64,000 nt of DNA from Dysosmobacter segnis (GCF_014297285.1 NZ_JACOQI010000008.1:62001-126000); one strand, 5' to 3'. Positions 8,470-18,169 are shown, counted from the first letter of the stretch. Notes: generated from the letters alone by a model not told the origin. Program-made: numbers and translations.

Positions 8470-10836
8470 CTACGGGAACTGTAGAATGATACCATAACCT
8501 ATTTGCTCAGATGAAAACCCACATGTGAAATCACATGTGATTTTTAAGTTAACAAGCCGGTTTTGGAGAAAGGTTACCAATTCATCCTCGGTAAAGTTTC
8601 CTTCCAAATTATTGGTAATGACATGAGAATATGTGCCATTTTCGTTTGGCTTTTTTTCTGCTAAAATATCTTCTCGAGTTGGTTTCAGCAGGTGAACTTT
8701 GATATTGCTAAAATCAGCAAAAAATCCAGAGCGAGACACAAAGAAAATTCCTCCTGACATGGAACGGGAAAGAAGATCATCACCAAATTTTTCAAGTATC
8801 TGTTGTTCTTCATTGCGCTCTCGATAGGAAAAGCAGTTTTTGCTGCCGATAACTGTATCGACCGGATGGCTGGCACTATCATTGAGTACGTTGATTATGG
8901 GAGATAGCGGTTCCCCAAATTTGACATTTTCTATTTTCAAGTGAGACTGTATTACCCCACAGATAAACGTCAGAATAGATGCTTCAATCGTATTCTTTAG
9001 ACGTTTATTTTCTTTGCGGGAGAGTTCAAAGCAAAACTCGTAGCGGTTAACCAAGACGGTAGGGTTAGATGTCACGTTTGCAGGCTTATCAGAAAAACGA
9101 CCCGAAAGAAGCCCGCAATAATCCTTCACTACCTGAGTCCACTTAGAAAGAAAATCACCATTATTCATTAGAAGGTCGTGCTCTTGAATGGCTTCATGGA
9201 TGGAATACTGTTTATACGTTTCTGACAGAACAGACCTAAGCGAATTCACTGCAATTTTATTAAAGCCAAAGCCAAATAAGTTACAGAAATTGTAATATTT
9301 TTGCTCTGTTTGTGTGGATGCAGTGCCATCAGCAAAGTACTGGCTGTATAGCTTGAATTCTTTTCCGACAGCAAAACTTCGCAAAGCGCCAGATAGGAAC
9401 TCTACTGAAGGGTTAACTGCCATGAAAGAAAAAATCCAAAAATCGTTTGTTACAGAATCAAACACCAAGGTTTTTACGCAGTTTGGTTTTGTTACTTCCC
9501 AAAATTGCATCAGGTCATACGATAGTTTGATGTCATCGTTTGAAATGTTAGAAAATACGCAAGACTCGATGACTTGTTGGAAACGAGTTTGGTTGTTTCG
9601 TATATAATCACGGCAGAAATGAACCAGCTCTTTGTCCGCCAAAGGCTCGCAGGATGCGATGTAATAGGAATATAGAATGATAAAAAGCTTGTCGATCAAA
9701 TCGGTAGCAGGACGTATATCAGCGATATTATAAACCTTTTCGTCCAGAATGGTTTTATTCCTATTATCAACCAATGCCTTAAAAAAGTTGAGACGGTCAT
9801 ACCGCTCGAGAAGTGAAAAATCTTGAAAAGGAGAAAACCAGTCATACATCCCAGTTACGAAGCGGTCTTTAATGGAGGCTGTATTTAGCGGGTAAATATT
9901 TTCTACAACAGCAAACCGATATATCTGAGTCGTAAATGAACGCAGATCTGCAGCGTTGTTGTAAGCAGGATTACGAAATAGTTCATATCTAAGGTCATCG
10001 AGGACTCCACGCTTATGGGCGTCTGCTAAATTCAAATATTTGAGTCCGTTATAGAATTCAAAGCAGACTGCATGGAATATCGGGAATGCATTTGCCTTTT
10101 CATTAAAGTTGTGATATGCATCCTGCAATGCATCCACCATACCCAAGATTAAATCACTGCCTTTGGCGGCAAAAAGTTTATTTGCGCATTTGATATACTC
10201 GGAATTAAAAGCTGTTTGATCCGTATCACTGCTAACCGACAAGAGCATTTCATTCATGGCAGAGAGCTTTTCTTTTAAATCGTCTATGCTGGCAGTACTT
10301 GCGGATTTTATGATATCGTTTACAACTGCTGAGAATTTTTCTTGGGTGGGGGTACTTACTAAGTAAGACCGAATTTCCGACCTATAGAACTGGTAATCTG
10401 AGAGCAGCGAAAAGCAGTCTGTCATCAATATCAATGAATTAAACAATGTTACAAAAAAGGTTAATTCCAAAAGGTTGTACCATTGATAACTTGTGCTGAC
10501 AAAGGCAATTATAATCATGAACATTTGCAGAATGGCGATGGAGTTATAAGTCAGAAAAACAGGCCTCAGTCGCAGTACATATTTAAGGACTGGAACGCCG
10601 TATAGAGTATCCTTGGACATACCTGTAATGAGTGCAATAATAGCCAAAGGTAAAACGGCTATTGTTACCTGTATCTGTAGGATCACAAATGAACTGTCGG
10701 TAAGTGGCAGATCTGTGAGCAACCATGGTGGTAATGGCAGGTGAAATATTTGCCAGATAATTACCGTTATAAAAGCTAAACCTACAAAAACGCAATAAGC
10801 AAGATCACATTTCTTTCTTACACTTACAGACTTCAT
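8470..10836 (-). CDS. Large orphan membrane protein of unknown function (788 aa)
   Basis: I do not recognise a family. The N-terminal 165 residues contain about four membrane segments (for example YCVFVGLAFITVIIWQIF, ILQIQVTIAVLPLAIIALIT, ILQMFMIIIAFVS and LLELTFFVTLFNSLILM). The remaining ~620 residues look cytosolic and helical, with no Walker, nuclease or kinase motif that I can see. The start is supported by AAGGAGG seven bases before ATG 10836. The gene is clearly more AT-rich than its neighbours and sits alone between broken genes, which suggests horizontal transfer. A two-part architecture (membrane anchor plus large helical body) is seen in some phage-defence effectors, but nothing here proves such a role. 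Confidence 0.75.
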   Translation of the reverse strand: MKSVSVRKKCDLAYCVFVGLAFITVIIWQIFHLPLPPWLLTDLPLTDSSFVILQIQVTIAVLPLAIIALITGMSKDTLYGVPVLKYVLRLRPVFLTYNSIAILQMFMIIIAFVSTSYQWYNLLELTFFVTLFNSLILMTDCFSLLSDYQFYRSEIRSYLVSTPTQEKFSAVVNDIIKSASTASIDDLKEKLSAMNEMLLSVSSDTDQTAFNSEYIKCANKLFAAKGSDLILGMVDALQDAYHNFNEKANAFPIFHAVCFEFYNGLKYLNLADAHKRGVLDDLRYELFRNPAYNNAADLRSFTTQIYRFAVVENIYPLNTASIKDRFVTGMYDWFSPFQDFSLLERYDRLNFFKALVDNRNKTILDEKVYNIADIRPATDLIDKLFIILYSYYIASCEPLADKELVHFCRDYIRNNQTRFQQVIESCVFSNISNDDIKLSYDLMQFWEVTKPNCVKTLVFDSVTNDFWIFSFMAVNPSVEFLSGALRSFAVGKEFKLYSQYFADGTASTQTEQKYYNFCNLFGFGFNKIAVNSLRSVLSETYKQYSIHEAIQEHDLLMNNGDFLSKWTQVVKDYCGLLSGRFSDKPANVTSNPTVLVNRYEFCFELSRKENKRLKNTIEASILTFICGVIQSHLKIENVKFGEPLSPIINVLNDSASHPVDTVIGSKNCFSYRERNEEQQILEKFGDDLLSRSMSGGIFFVSRSGFFADFSNIKVHLLKPTREDILAEKKPNENGTYSHVITNNLEGNFTEDELVTFLQNRLVNLKITCDFTCGFSSEQIGYGIILQFP

Positions 10837-11384
10837 TCTATTGCCTCCTTGAGGCCGCTGCGGGTTTAATCGGCGGCCTGATTCTATACGTACAATCCAT
10901 TCCTCACAGAGCTTTGTTTAATTATACCATTTGTCACCTAACGGCTCAAGACATCAACCTGCCCGATAAAGGGAATCGAAAATGGCTGACTCTGTTGGAA
11001 CGGAGGCTCTTTTCAGCTACGTATCAAATTTCGTCATGCCACGCCTGCTAAAGGACGTCAGACGCGATTGCGCTCATAAAAAAACCGGCATCATGTCATC
11101 TGACATGATGCCAGGGGAGAGAGAACCGTTGGCCAGAATACCTGTTTTTGCTTTCCGGGCGAAAAATGCGTAAAGCGACAAGCTGCTGTTCAACCTGACG
11201 GCAGGGAGGGAGCCCTTTGATGAATATGCCGGCCGAAAACTATACCTTGACCGTTAACCGTCCGACACCCTGACCGCTGAAAACGGACACCCTTTCCGCT
11301 GGTCCTACACCGAGGCCGTGGTGCATGCACCACCACGTCGGTCCACGGACACCGCCCAAATGGTGCACCCGGCCGCCGGGGAAA
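10837..11384. other. Gene-poor stretch between the membrane protein and the IS21 remnant
   Basis: No convincing gene is seen in these ~550 bases. The stretch holds the putative promoter region of the 788-aa gene, a terminator hairpin at 11078-11112 and GC-rich debris just outside the IS21 helper gene. A short open frame at 10982-11173 runs across the hairpin and is not credible. Confidence 0.6.
11078..11112 (-). terminator. Strong minus-strand terminator
   Basis: Perfect 12-bp arms GGCATCATGTCA (11087-11098) and TGACATGATGCC (11101-11112) are followed on the minus strand by GG and seven T. It would stop transcription coming from the IstB remnant. Confidence 0.75.
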
Positions 11385-11912
11385 TTACTCTGTCATACCC
11401 ATGCGCTTGCGCATTGACTCGCCCTCGATCTGAACCGTGTACGCGTTGTAGATGATCCGGTCGCAGATCGCGTCCGCCAGAGTTGGATCATACAGATTTT
11501 CATGCCACTCACTGGTGTCATACTGGGAGCAGAAGATGGTGGACGCCACCTTGTTCCGAGCTTCCACCAGCTCCAGTACATCCCGGGCTTCTGCCTCCTT
11601 CAGCGGGTACAGCAGCCACTCGTCCAGAATGAGCAGCTTCACCTTTTTCAGCTGCTTCATATATTCCCGATAGGTCCCATCCCTCTGGGCTACAGCGATC
11701 TCCACCAGAAGATCCGGCAGCCGGAGATACCGAGCGGCGTAGAAGTTCCGGTTGGCCGCCACACCCAGGGAACAGGCCAGGAATGTCTTTCCAGCACCGG
11801 TAGCGCCCAGGATGATCACATTTCGTGCTTCCTGAATGTACGAACAGGATGCCAAGCGGAGGATCTGCTCCCGGTCCAGATGCCGTTCGGCAATATACTC
11901 GATATTCTCCAC
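11385..11912 (-). pseudogene. istB: IS21-family helper ATPase IstB, N-terminally truncated
   Basis: The 175-residue reading frame keeps the AAA+ ATPase core of IstB. It has Walker A GATGAGKT near residue 35, Walker B LLILDEW near 95, the sensor region STIFCSQYDTSEWHE and the typical C-terminus (DRIIYNAYTVQIEGESMRKR). IstB is normally about 250 residues; the N-terminal ~75 are missing. In-frame homology extends a few codons beyond ATG 11912 (…TQASVENIEY) and then ends at two stop codons near 11925, exactly where NhaC coding sequence starts on the other strand. The transposase istA is absent, so this is a dead IS21 fragment. Confidence 0.8.
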
Positions 11913-11923
11913 GCTGGCCTGTG

Positions 11924-12763
11924 TATCTGCATATCATCACGCTGATCGTCTATGGGCTGCTGGGCTTGCAGTATGATGCCAGCTCCGTGGACTCTGAGAT
12001 GGTGACCATGATGACGGCGGCGATTCAGGAAAACTTCCACATGAATATCCTGCTGCTTCTGCCCGCCGTGGTGGTCATTATCATGGCGGTCTGCAAGTGT
12101 CCCTCCATTCCCACGCTGATGGTCTCCACTCTGGGGGCTGTGGTGTTGGCGATGCTCGTTCAGGGGCAGACGCTCTCCGGCATTTTGAATATTCTGGATA
12201 GCGGCTTCTCTATTGACACCGCGCTGCCCGAGTTCAACCGGCTGGTGAACAGAGGCGGGCTGCAAAGTATGCTGTGGACGGCGGCTCTGGGCATCCTCGG
12301 TATGCTGTACGGCTCCATCATGGAAAAGACCGGCTTGCTGGAGGCTCTGCTATCCAAAATGGACCCTCTGGTGAAGTCTACCGGCGGGCTTGTTACCGCT
12401 GTCGTCCTGACGTGCACGCTGCTGCTGATGGCAACGGCATCTCAGACCTTGGCGATTGTGGTGGGCGGCAGAATGTATATCGGCGAGTTCAAGAAGAAAA
12501 ACCTCCTGCCCCAGACCCTCTCCCGCACCTTGGAGGACTCCGGCACGATCATCAGTCCTCTGGTTCCGTGGTCTCTGTGCGGCGCCTATATGGCGGGCAC
12601 CCTGGGGGTCTCCACCATGTCGTATCTGCCCTTTGCCATGTTCTGCTGGCTGTGCCCTGTACTGGCTATTGTATATGGCTTTACCGGCAAATTCTTCTGG
12701 AAGACCGGCGAAAAGTCCAGCCAGAAAGTCTACCAGCTCAGCACATTGATGGAAGCGTCCTGA
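11924..12763 (+). pseudogene. NhaC-type Na+/H+ antiporter, 5' third missing
   Basis: The frame from about 11924 encodes the C-terminal ~280 residues of an NhaC-family antiporter. It has multiple membrane helices (ILLLLPAVVVIIMAVC, LVTAVVLTCTLLLMATASQT) and the conserved stretch LSRTLEDSGTIISPLVPWSL. Full-length NhaC is around 450-480 residues, so the first helices and the start are gone. The in-frame ATG at 11825 lies inside the antisense IstB gene and is not a real start. The loss coincides with the IS21 fragment. The gene keeps a good terminator. Confidence 0.8.
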
Positions 12764-12795
12764 TAAATTCATTGAGATAAGACCGCACAAAGAAC

Positions 12796-12850
12796 AAAGC
12801 AGCTGCCACAAGTAAGCGAAAAGGCTTATTTTTGTGGCAGCTGCTTTTTT
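12796..12850 (+). terminator. Terminator of the NhaC remnant
   Basis: 16-base arms at 12796-12811 and 12832-12847 (AAAGCAGCTGCCACAA and its complement), with a further small inner stem, are followed by a T-run ending at 12850. Confidence 0.85.
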
Positions 12851-13166
12851 CACGCGAGACAAGGCCGGGCGGCCGGAGGGCATCTGTGATTGCATGCTAT
12901 AATAAAATGTTTAAGAAAACGAGATCAAGACCTCGTAAGTATGGGAACGTGACGCGCGGATCGCAAAAGCTGCATGTAAGAACGGGAAGCTGTGCCGGCG
13001 ATCCGGGCGGTGTATCGGCTGCGGATATGGGACGGCTCCTCCGGGCGGGGAGAAACAGAGATCGAGTAGGGGAGGGCATTTATCTGGCATCCCGTCTGCC
13101 TTTTTTAGGTGAGAATCTTACAAGGCTCAGGCAGGTATAACAATTTCGTGATTTTGCAAGATTCGA

Positions 13167-13254
13167 TTGATTTAGCTAAATTGATGTGGTATTCTTAGTT
13201 TAACAAACATGGATGTTTAGCTAAACCGGCTAATAAGCAAAGTGTTTAGCTAAA
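13167..13254 (+). promoter_or_regulatory. Promoter with three TTTAGCTAAA palindromes
   Basis: The palindrome TTTAGCTAAA occurs exactly three times, at 13171-13180, 13216-13225 and 13245-13254; the middle copy extends to 12 bp. The first overlaps a sigma-A-like promoter: TTGATT at 13167, a 17-base spacer, then TATTCT at 13190. The third copy lies in the same context (TACTCT 17 bases after the first T of its palindrome plus two). The duplicated palindrome-plus-minus-10 unit suggests operators for a dimeric repressor controlling the AlbA-domain gene at 13281. The regulator is unknown; the gene's own C-terminal winged helix makes self-regulation possible. Confidence 0.6.
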
Positions 13255-13280
13255 TCGATGTGATACTCTTAGGTTAATGG

Positions 13281-14741
13281 ATGGAGGTGTTTCCTATTTT
13301 ATCGGATGAATTGGTGGAATTAGTGAAAACGGTCTGCGAACAGCGGGCAGAAACGCAAACGCTGGAATGCAAGGCCGCTCATACCGACTGTCCCAAGCGG
13401 CTGTATGATACGCTGTCCAGCTTCTCCAATCAGGACAGCGGCGGCGTACTGCTGTTCGGCATCGGCGAAAAGGCCGGTTTTCAGGTGGTCGGCGTTTATG
13501 ACTTGCAGGAGCTTCAGAAAAAAGTGACGGAGCAATGCAACCAGATGGAGCCGCCGGTGCGGGCGGTATTTACGGTGGCGGAAGTGGACGGCCGGTGGAT
13601 CTGCGCGGCGGAGATCCCTGCCATCGATCTGTCCGAGCGACCCTGCTACTATCGGGGAGCGGGCCGCAGCAAGGGCTCCTACATTCGGGTCGGTGACGCC
13701 GACCTGCCCATGACGGATTATGAGCTGTACAGCTACGAGGCGTTCCGCCGCCATTTGCATGATGATGAGCGCCCGGTGGAGCGGGCCGCGCTCTCCATGC
13801 TGGATGAGGATAAGCTGGAGCAGTATATCCTCCAGCGCCGGGCGGACCGTCCGGGCTTTGCGCAGCTTACCAGAGAGCAGACGCTGGAAATGCTGAATAT
13901 CACCCGCGATGGGGAAGTGACCTTGGCTGCCGTCATGAATTTCTGTCTCTATCCGCAGGGTTATTTCCCCCAGCTCGGTATTACCGCGATCGTTGTTCCG
14001 GGAACGCAGATCGGCGATACGGATACCGATTCTGCCCGCTTTACCGACAACAAGCGCATCGAAGGCACCATTGACAGGATGGTGGAGGATGCCGTCGCCT
14101 TCTGCCGCCGGAATATGAAGGTCCGCACGATCATTGATCCGGTCACAGGCACGCGGAAGGATCGGACGGAATATCCGATCAATGCCATCCGCGAGGCCGT
14201 TTTGAATGCGGTCATTCACCGGGATTACAGCATCTATACAGAGGGAACGCCTGTGCAGATCGACTTTTTTGCCGACCGGCTGGAGATCCATAGCCCCGGC
14301 AGTTTGTATGGCCGCATGACGGTGGAGCAGTTGGGCGTTGCCAGACCGGATCTTCGCAACCCCGCGCTGGCCGTCATGGCTGAAGAGCTGACCGGCGCGG
14401 AAAACCGGTACTCCGGAATTCCCACCATTCGCCGGGCCATGGCGGACTATGGACTGCCGGAGCCGGTATTTGAAAATCGCCGCAATGAGTTCGTTGTTAT
14501 CCTGTATAATCAGACTGCGGCAGAGGCTGCCGCGGAGCACGGTGAGCAGGCAGACGAACCGGATCTGCTGGCGTTCTGCAAAACGCCCCGTTCCCGGCAA
14601 GAGATCGCAAATTATCTCGGGATCAAAACGGTGTTCTACGCCATGAGCCACTATGTCCAGCCGCTGCTGCGATCTGGGCAGCTGGCCATGACGCTCCCGG
14701 AATCCCCCAAAAGCCGGAAGCAGCGGTACTATGCTGTGTGA
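13281..14741 (+). CDS. AlbA_2 (Schlafen-like) domain ATP-binding regulator
   Basis: The 486-residue protein has the architecture of the COG2865 group. An N-terminal AlbA_2 domain (about 15-140; ETQTLECKAA, NQDSGGVLLFGI) is followed by a GHKL-type ATP-binding module of the HATPase_4 kind (PINAIREAVLNAVIHRDYS near 300, ADRLEIHSPGSL near 330). A winged helix-turn-helix ends it (SRQEIANYLGI near 435). Proteins of this family are usually annotated as transcriptional regulators or helicase-related; some sit in defence islands. ATG 13281 has a weak RBS, and GTG 13287 is an in-frame alternative. The upstream palindromes suggest tight control. It stands alone next to a terminated operon. Confidence 0.8.
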   Translation: MEVFPILSDELVELVKTVCEQRAETQTLECKAAHTDCPKRLYDTLSSFSNQDSGGVLLFGIGEKAGFQVVGVYDLQELQKKVTEQCNQMEPPVRAVFTVAEVDGRWICAAEIPAIDLSERPCYYRGAGRSKGSYIRVGDADLPMTDYELYSYEAFRRHLHDDERPVERAALSMLDEDKLEQYILQRRADRPGFAQLTREQTLEMLNITRDGEVTLAAVMNFCLYPQGYFPQLGITAIVVPGTQIGDTDTDSARFTDNKRIEGTIDRMVEDAVAFCRRNMKVRTIIDPVTGTRKDRTEYPINAIREAVLNAVIHRDYSIYTEGTPVQIDFFADRLEIHSPGSLYGRMTVEQLGVARPDLRNPALAVMAEELTGAENRYSGIPTIRRAMADYGLPEPVFENRRNEFVVILYNQTAAEAAAEHGEQADEPDLLAFCKTPRSRQEIANYLGIKTVFYAMSHYVQPLLRSGQLAMTLPESPKSRKQRYYAV

Positions 14742-14923
14742 TGACGGGAGGAACACCCCCAAATTGACTGACCTCCTGCGGAGCGTACTGATATGTTGCT
14801 ATTTTGCCGTATGTCCGGTATAATTGCGTTATACAAATACCCTATATGAATTATTGAAAGTGAAGAAATTAAATAGAAACCTAAAAGGCCTTTAATATTT
14901 TCAGGTGAGAGGGAACCATATGG

Positions 14924-16972
14924 ATGATTTCAAAAAAACTCACAGAGCAACTTTTGAAAATATATATTAACGCTGAATCAGTAAATGGTTTAGATATCGA
15001 AAAATATTTTGATGAAAATATTAGTCTGATTGGAACAGGAGAACATGAGGTTTACAGGAATCTGCATGAGTTTCTGGATTCGTTTAAATTTGATGTAAAA
15101 CGAAGAGGCAAAATCAAAATCGATATAAGAAATTTATGTCAGAAAGAAGAGCAGCTTGATGACAAGTATGTTCTTGTACATGGAATGGTAGATTTTGCAG
15201 GTCTATTTGAAGATGGATCGGTCTGCTTTAAAATGAATACAAGATTTACAATTATCTATAAATGGACAGGAGATAAATGGGTAGTTCAGCATCTGCATCA
15301 ATCAGTTCCAGATCAGGAACAAATGGATGGTGAAGAATTCCCTCTTTCATTGGGAAAGCAGGTGAAGGAGAACCGGCAGGCGCTTCTTGCATTAGGCACT
15401 GCCTATTACCATGTATCAAGTCTGAACTTGAAAACAGAGAAAATCGAACTCGTCAAAAGGTCAAGGGCATCAGCTATGGGTATCGAGGAAAATAGTGGAG
15501 ACTGGTATCCTCAGTTTGAGATTATTAAAGAGGTGATTGCAGAGCCTTTCGTGCAGAAGTATATGTATTTTTTTGATATCAAGACCATGGCTGCGCGGCT
15601 TCGTAATAAAGAGTCAATGTCTGATGAATTCATGAAGAAGGATGGGACATGGTTTCTTTCAATGATCGTTCCACAGACCTATGATGCTGATGGAAATGTT
15701 GCATCCGTGCTTTTTGCAAATCGAGATGTGACAGACGAAAAACTGCGGGAATTAAGACAGGAGAAAGAATTACGTGAAGCTAAACTAAAGGCAGAAAGTG
15801 CAAATAAAGCAAAATCGTCATTTCTGTTCAATATGTCTCATGACATCAGGACTCCTATGAATGCAATCATTGGTTATGCAAATCTGGCGACCAGACATGT
15901 AAACGATACAGAGAAACTGAGCAGATACCTTGAAAAAATACAGGTCTGCGGAGGAGAGCTTCTGTCACTGCTCAATAATGTTCTGAACCTCGCAAGAATT
16001 GAGAATAACAAGACTGAAATGGAATACACGGTTTCAAATGTCCGCGAGAATTTTGAAAACTGTATCACCATGTTCCAACAGCAGGCAGAAAGTAAAAATC
16101 AGACGATTTCCATGACAGAGCAGATTTTATATCCGTACGTATATATGGATGCTCCGCATGTATCTGAAATCTGTCTCAACATCATAAGTAACGCTATAAA
16201 GTATACCAATGCTGGAGGATCGATATCCTGTCATATCGCACAGACATCTTCTGAAAAAGAGGACTGGTGCAATTTGGCGATTACCGTGACGGATAATGGA
16301 ATCGGTATGTCCGAAGAATTCCGGAAGCATCTTTTTGAAGCTTTTGAAAGAGAAAGCAACACTACACTCAGTCATGTTGAGGGGAGTGGCATCGGCATGG
16401 GTATTACGAAAAAACTTGTGGAACTCATGGATGGTACGATAGAAGTAAAAAGCAAGCAGGGTGAGGGATCAACTTTTACAGTGACTATACCTTGCAGGAA
16501 AGCATCAGAAGAAGATTTCCTGGTGAAGAAAAATAATGCTTTACATGATAAGAATTGTTTAAGCGGCGTCCGCGTTCTATTAGTTGAAGATAATGAGATC
16601 AATAGAGAAATCGCCACAGAATTATTGACAGGAGAAGGGTGCATAGTTGAGACGGCCAGCAATGGTGTGTCATGTATTGATATGATCGAGAAGGCGGATG
16701 CTGATTATTACAAGATGGTTCTTATGGATATTCAAATGCCGATTATGAATGGGTATGATGCTACATTAACTATCAGAGAGATGAAGGACCCTAAAAAAGC
16801 TGGGATTCCGATTATTGCGATGACTGCCAATGCTTTTGCAGAAGATGCAAACAAGGCTCTTTCTGTTGGGATGAATGATCATGTTGCTAAGCCGATTGAT
16901 ATGAGTATTCTTGTCCCAACAATGATGAAATATCATGACACACGAAGCGGAGCAACATTTTTGACAAGGTGA
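14924..16972 (+). CDS. Hybrid sensor histidine kinase (NTF2-like/PAS–HisKA–HATPase–REC)
   Basis: The 682-residue protein is soluble. Residues 1-140 look like a SnoaL/NTF2-type sensor fold and about 150-280 is PAS-like. A coiled coil leads into HisKA with the phospho-acceptor box SHDIRTPMNAI near 305. HATPase_c motifs are NIISNAIKYT, DNGIGMS and GSGIGMGI (about 405-525). The C-terminal receiver carries VLLVEDNEINRE, the phospho-site VLMDIQMP and the Lys motif AKPID (549-675). There is no DNA-binding output, so it should relay phosphate to an HPt or another regulator; none is adjacent. An RBS (AGGTGAGAGGG) lies before two overlapping starts, and only ATG 14924 gives this frame. The gene is much more AT-rich than its neighbours. 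Confidence 0.88.
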   Translation: MISKKLTEQLLKIYINAESVNGLDIEKYFDENISLIGTGEHEVYRNLHEFLDSFKFDVKRRGKIKIDIRNLCQKEEQLDDKYVLVHGMVDFAGLFEDGSVCFKMNTRFTIIYKWTGDKWVVQHLHQSVPDQEQMDGEEFPLSLGKQVKENRQALLALGTAYYHVSSLNLKTEKIELVKRSRASAMGIEENSGDWYPQFEIIKEVIAEPFVQKYMYFFDIKTMAARLRNKESMSDEFMKKDGTWFLSMIVPQTYDADGNVASVLFANRDVTDEKLRELRQEKELREAKLKAESANKAKSSFLFNMSHDIRTPMNAIIGYANLATRHVNDTEKLSRYLEKIQVCGGELLSLLNNVLNLARIENNKTEMEYTVSNVRENFENCITMFQQQAESKNQTISMTEQILYPYVYMDAPHVSEICLNIISNAIKYTNAGGSISCHIAQTSSEKEDWCNLAITVTDNGIGMSEEFRKHLFEAFERESNTTLSHVEGSGIGMGITKKLVELMDGTIEVKSKQGEGSTFTVTIPCRKASEEDFLVKKNNALHDKNCLSGVRVLLVEDNEINREIATELLTGEGCIVETASNGVSCIDMIEKADADYYKMVLMDIQMPIMNGYDATLTIREMKDPKKAGIPIIAMTANAFAEDANKALSVGMNDHVAKPIDMSILVPTMMKYHDTRSGATFLTR

Positions 16973-17009
16973 ACAGCAGGAGGAGGTACAAAAAGAGCTA
17001 AAATGATAA

Positions 17010-17029
17010 GTTCACTTTGTCAAAATAAC
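17010..17029 (+). repeat. IS30-type terminal repeat, copy A
   Basis: GTTCACTTTGTCAAAATAAC. Nearly identical copies lie at 17849-17868 (direct) and 17962-17981 (inverted), each with one mismatch to this one. It touches the stop codon of the transposase remnant. Confidence 0.75.
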
Positions 17030-17739
17030 TAGGCTAAAAAGTCTTCATACGTCCTGGTTTCACGGAATTTCTTGTTTGTAATCGTATCAATGGCCTTTTT
17101 CTGTTTTCTTCTTTGACGATAAGAGACTTTCCGGCGCAGATCCAGATTTCCAACACCGAGCATACCGGCATCGATATAGCGATACAATGTCCGTTCAGAT
17201 ACCGGGATCTTGTCTCTGTGCGTAGAATAAATGTGAGTCAAGGGCTGGCCTTTCTTGATCAGGGGAGTCACCAACTTGTCCAGAGCAGCCAACTCATCCC
17301 CGTGTGTTTGCGGTTTACTGCGAGACTCTGAATAACGCCTCATAGCAACAGCATGTGCCTGTGTGGCAACATAGTAGGCGCGATCACAGACACAGTCTCT
17401 CCGCAACTGGCAGACATTGCAAACATATGGAGGAGATTGGATACGCATACAGGAGAGTGGGGAATAGGCAGGGCAGAGCGTTCTGCAATCGATTTTTCTG
17501 CAAAATACACATTCCTGTCTGCAAAGGAAATCCCCGCAAACGCATTGACGTGTGCATTCTGCAGCGAATCTGCAATCCTTACCATTGAATTTTGCGGCAG
17601 GGGCAAGGGTTCTGTTTTGCCGAATTTCTTTTGAAAGAGATTTTCTACTTATACCAGTGTCTTTAGCAATTTTAGTTAGAGAATCTCTACGATAGATACC
17701 AGCTTCAATTGCAACTCGTTCGGATAATCCAAGTCTCAT
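17029..17739 (-). pseudogene. IS30-family transposase, catalytic domain deleted
   Basis: The 236-residue frame begins with an IS30-type helix-turn-helix (MRLGLSERVAIEAGIYRRDS, then LTKIAKDTGISRKSLSKEI). A cysteine-rich region (about 55-120) and a second DNA-binding segment (PVSERTLYRYIDAGM) follow. IS30 transposases then carry a DDE integrase core of about 170 residues. Here the frame ends right after TRTYEDFLA, at the terminal repeat copy A, so the whole catalytic core is absent. An imperfect opposite end is visible at 17794-17816 (ATTGACAAAGAGAAGTTCACC). It is a non-autonomous internal-deletion derivative that could move only if supplied with transposase in trans. Confidence 0.75.
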
Positions 17740-17848
17740 AAGATACCTGCTTTCCGCAGAATGTGGCCAAGATTATCCTATCATGACACAATCAAATTGA
17801 CAAAGAGAAGTTCACCCCTAAGCCGTAAAAAATGGCCTAAAAGGGGAA

Positions 17849-17981
17849 GCTCACTTTGTCAAAATAACCCCGATGCCGTCTTGGGCCTCATTGGTAGTAA
17901 TTGAACAAAATGATATTTTTGTTCAATTAAGGGGAGGGCGAGCCAGGGAGGGGGGGTGACAGTTGTTTTGACAAAGTGAAC
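17849..17981. mobile_element. 133-bp MITE-like element with IS30-type ends
   Basis: 20-base inverted termini at 17849-17868 and 17962-17981 differ at only two positions and match the IS30-type repeat at 17010. The interior has no gene but contains a 13-bp hairpin and a G-rich run. The outer copy could alternatively pair with 17010-17029, giving a 972-bp element that includes the transposase remnant. Confidence 0.55.
17898..17929. repeat. 13-bp perfect hairpin inside the MITE-like element
   Basis: Arms TAATTGAACAAAA (17898-17910) and TTTTGTTCAATTA (17917-17929). There is no T-run after it on either strand, so it is not an obvious terminator. Confidence 0.6.
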
Positions 17982-18169
17982 GTCTCCCCCGTTTAGGCGC
18001 TTTGCCCTCTTTTTACGCTTGCCATACACGCACCGTCAGTATTTCTTGGGAAAATTCGCCTTTCCTAATTGCCAGAGATATTGGTCGATTTCCTTTACGG
18101 TATATGATTCCAATTTATAAAACCGTTGAAAATCATGCAATACTGCAATGTATCATATATTTAATCTTA

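Noticed and set aside
10982..11173. 63-residue plus-strand frame
   Set aside because: It runs through a strong minus-strand terminator hairpin and has no RBS or recognisable domain.
13320..14762. 480-residue minus-strand frame opposite the AlbA-domain gene
   Set aside because: It is the shadow of a well-supported gene and lacks an RBS or any family motif.
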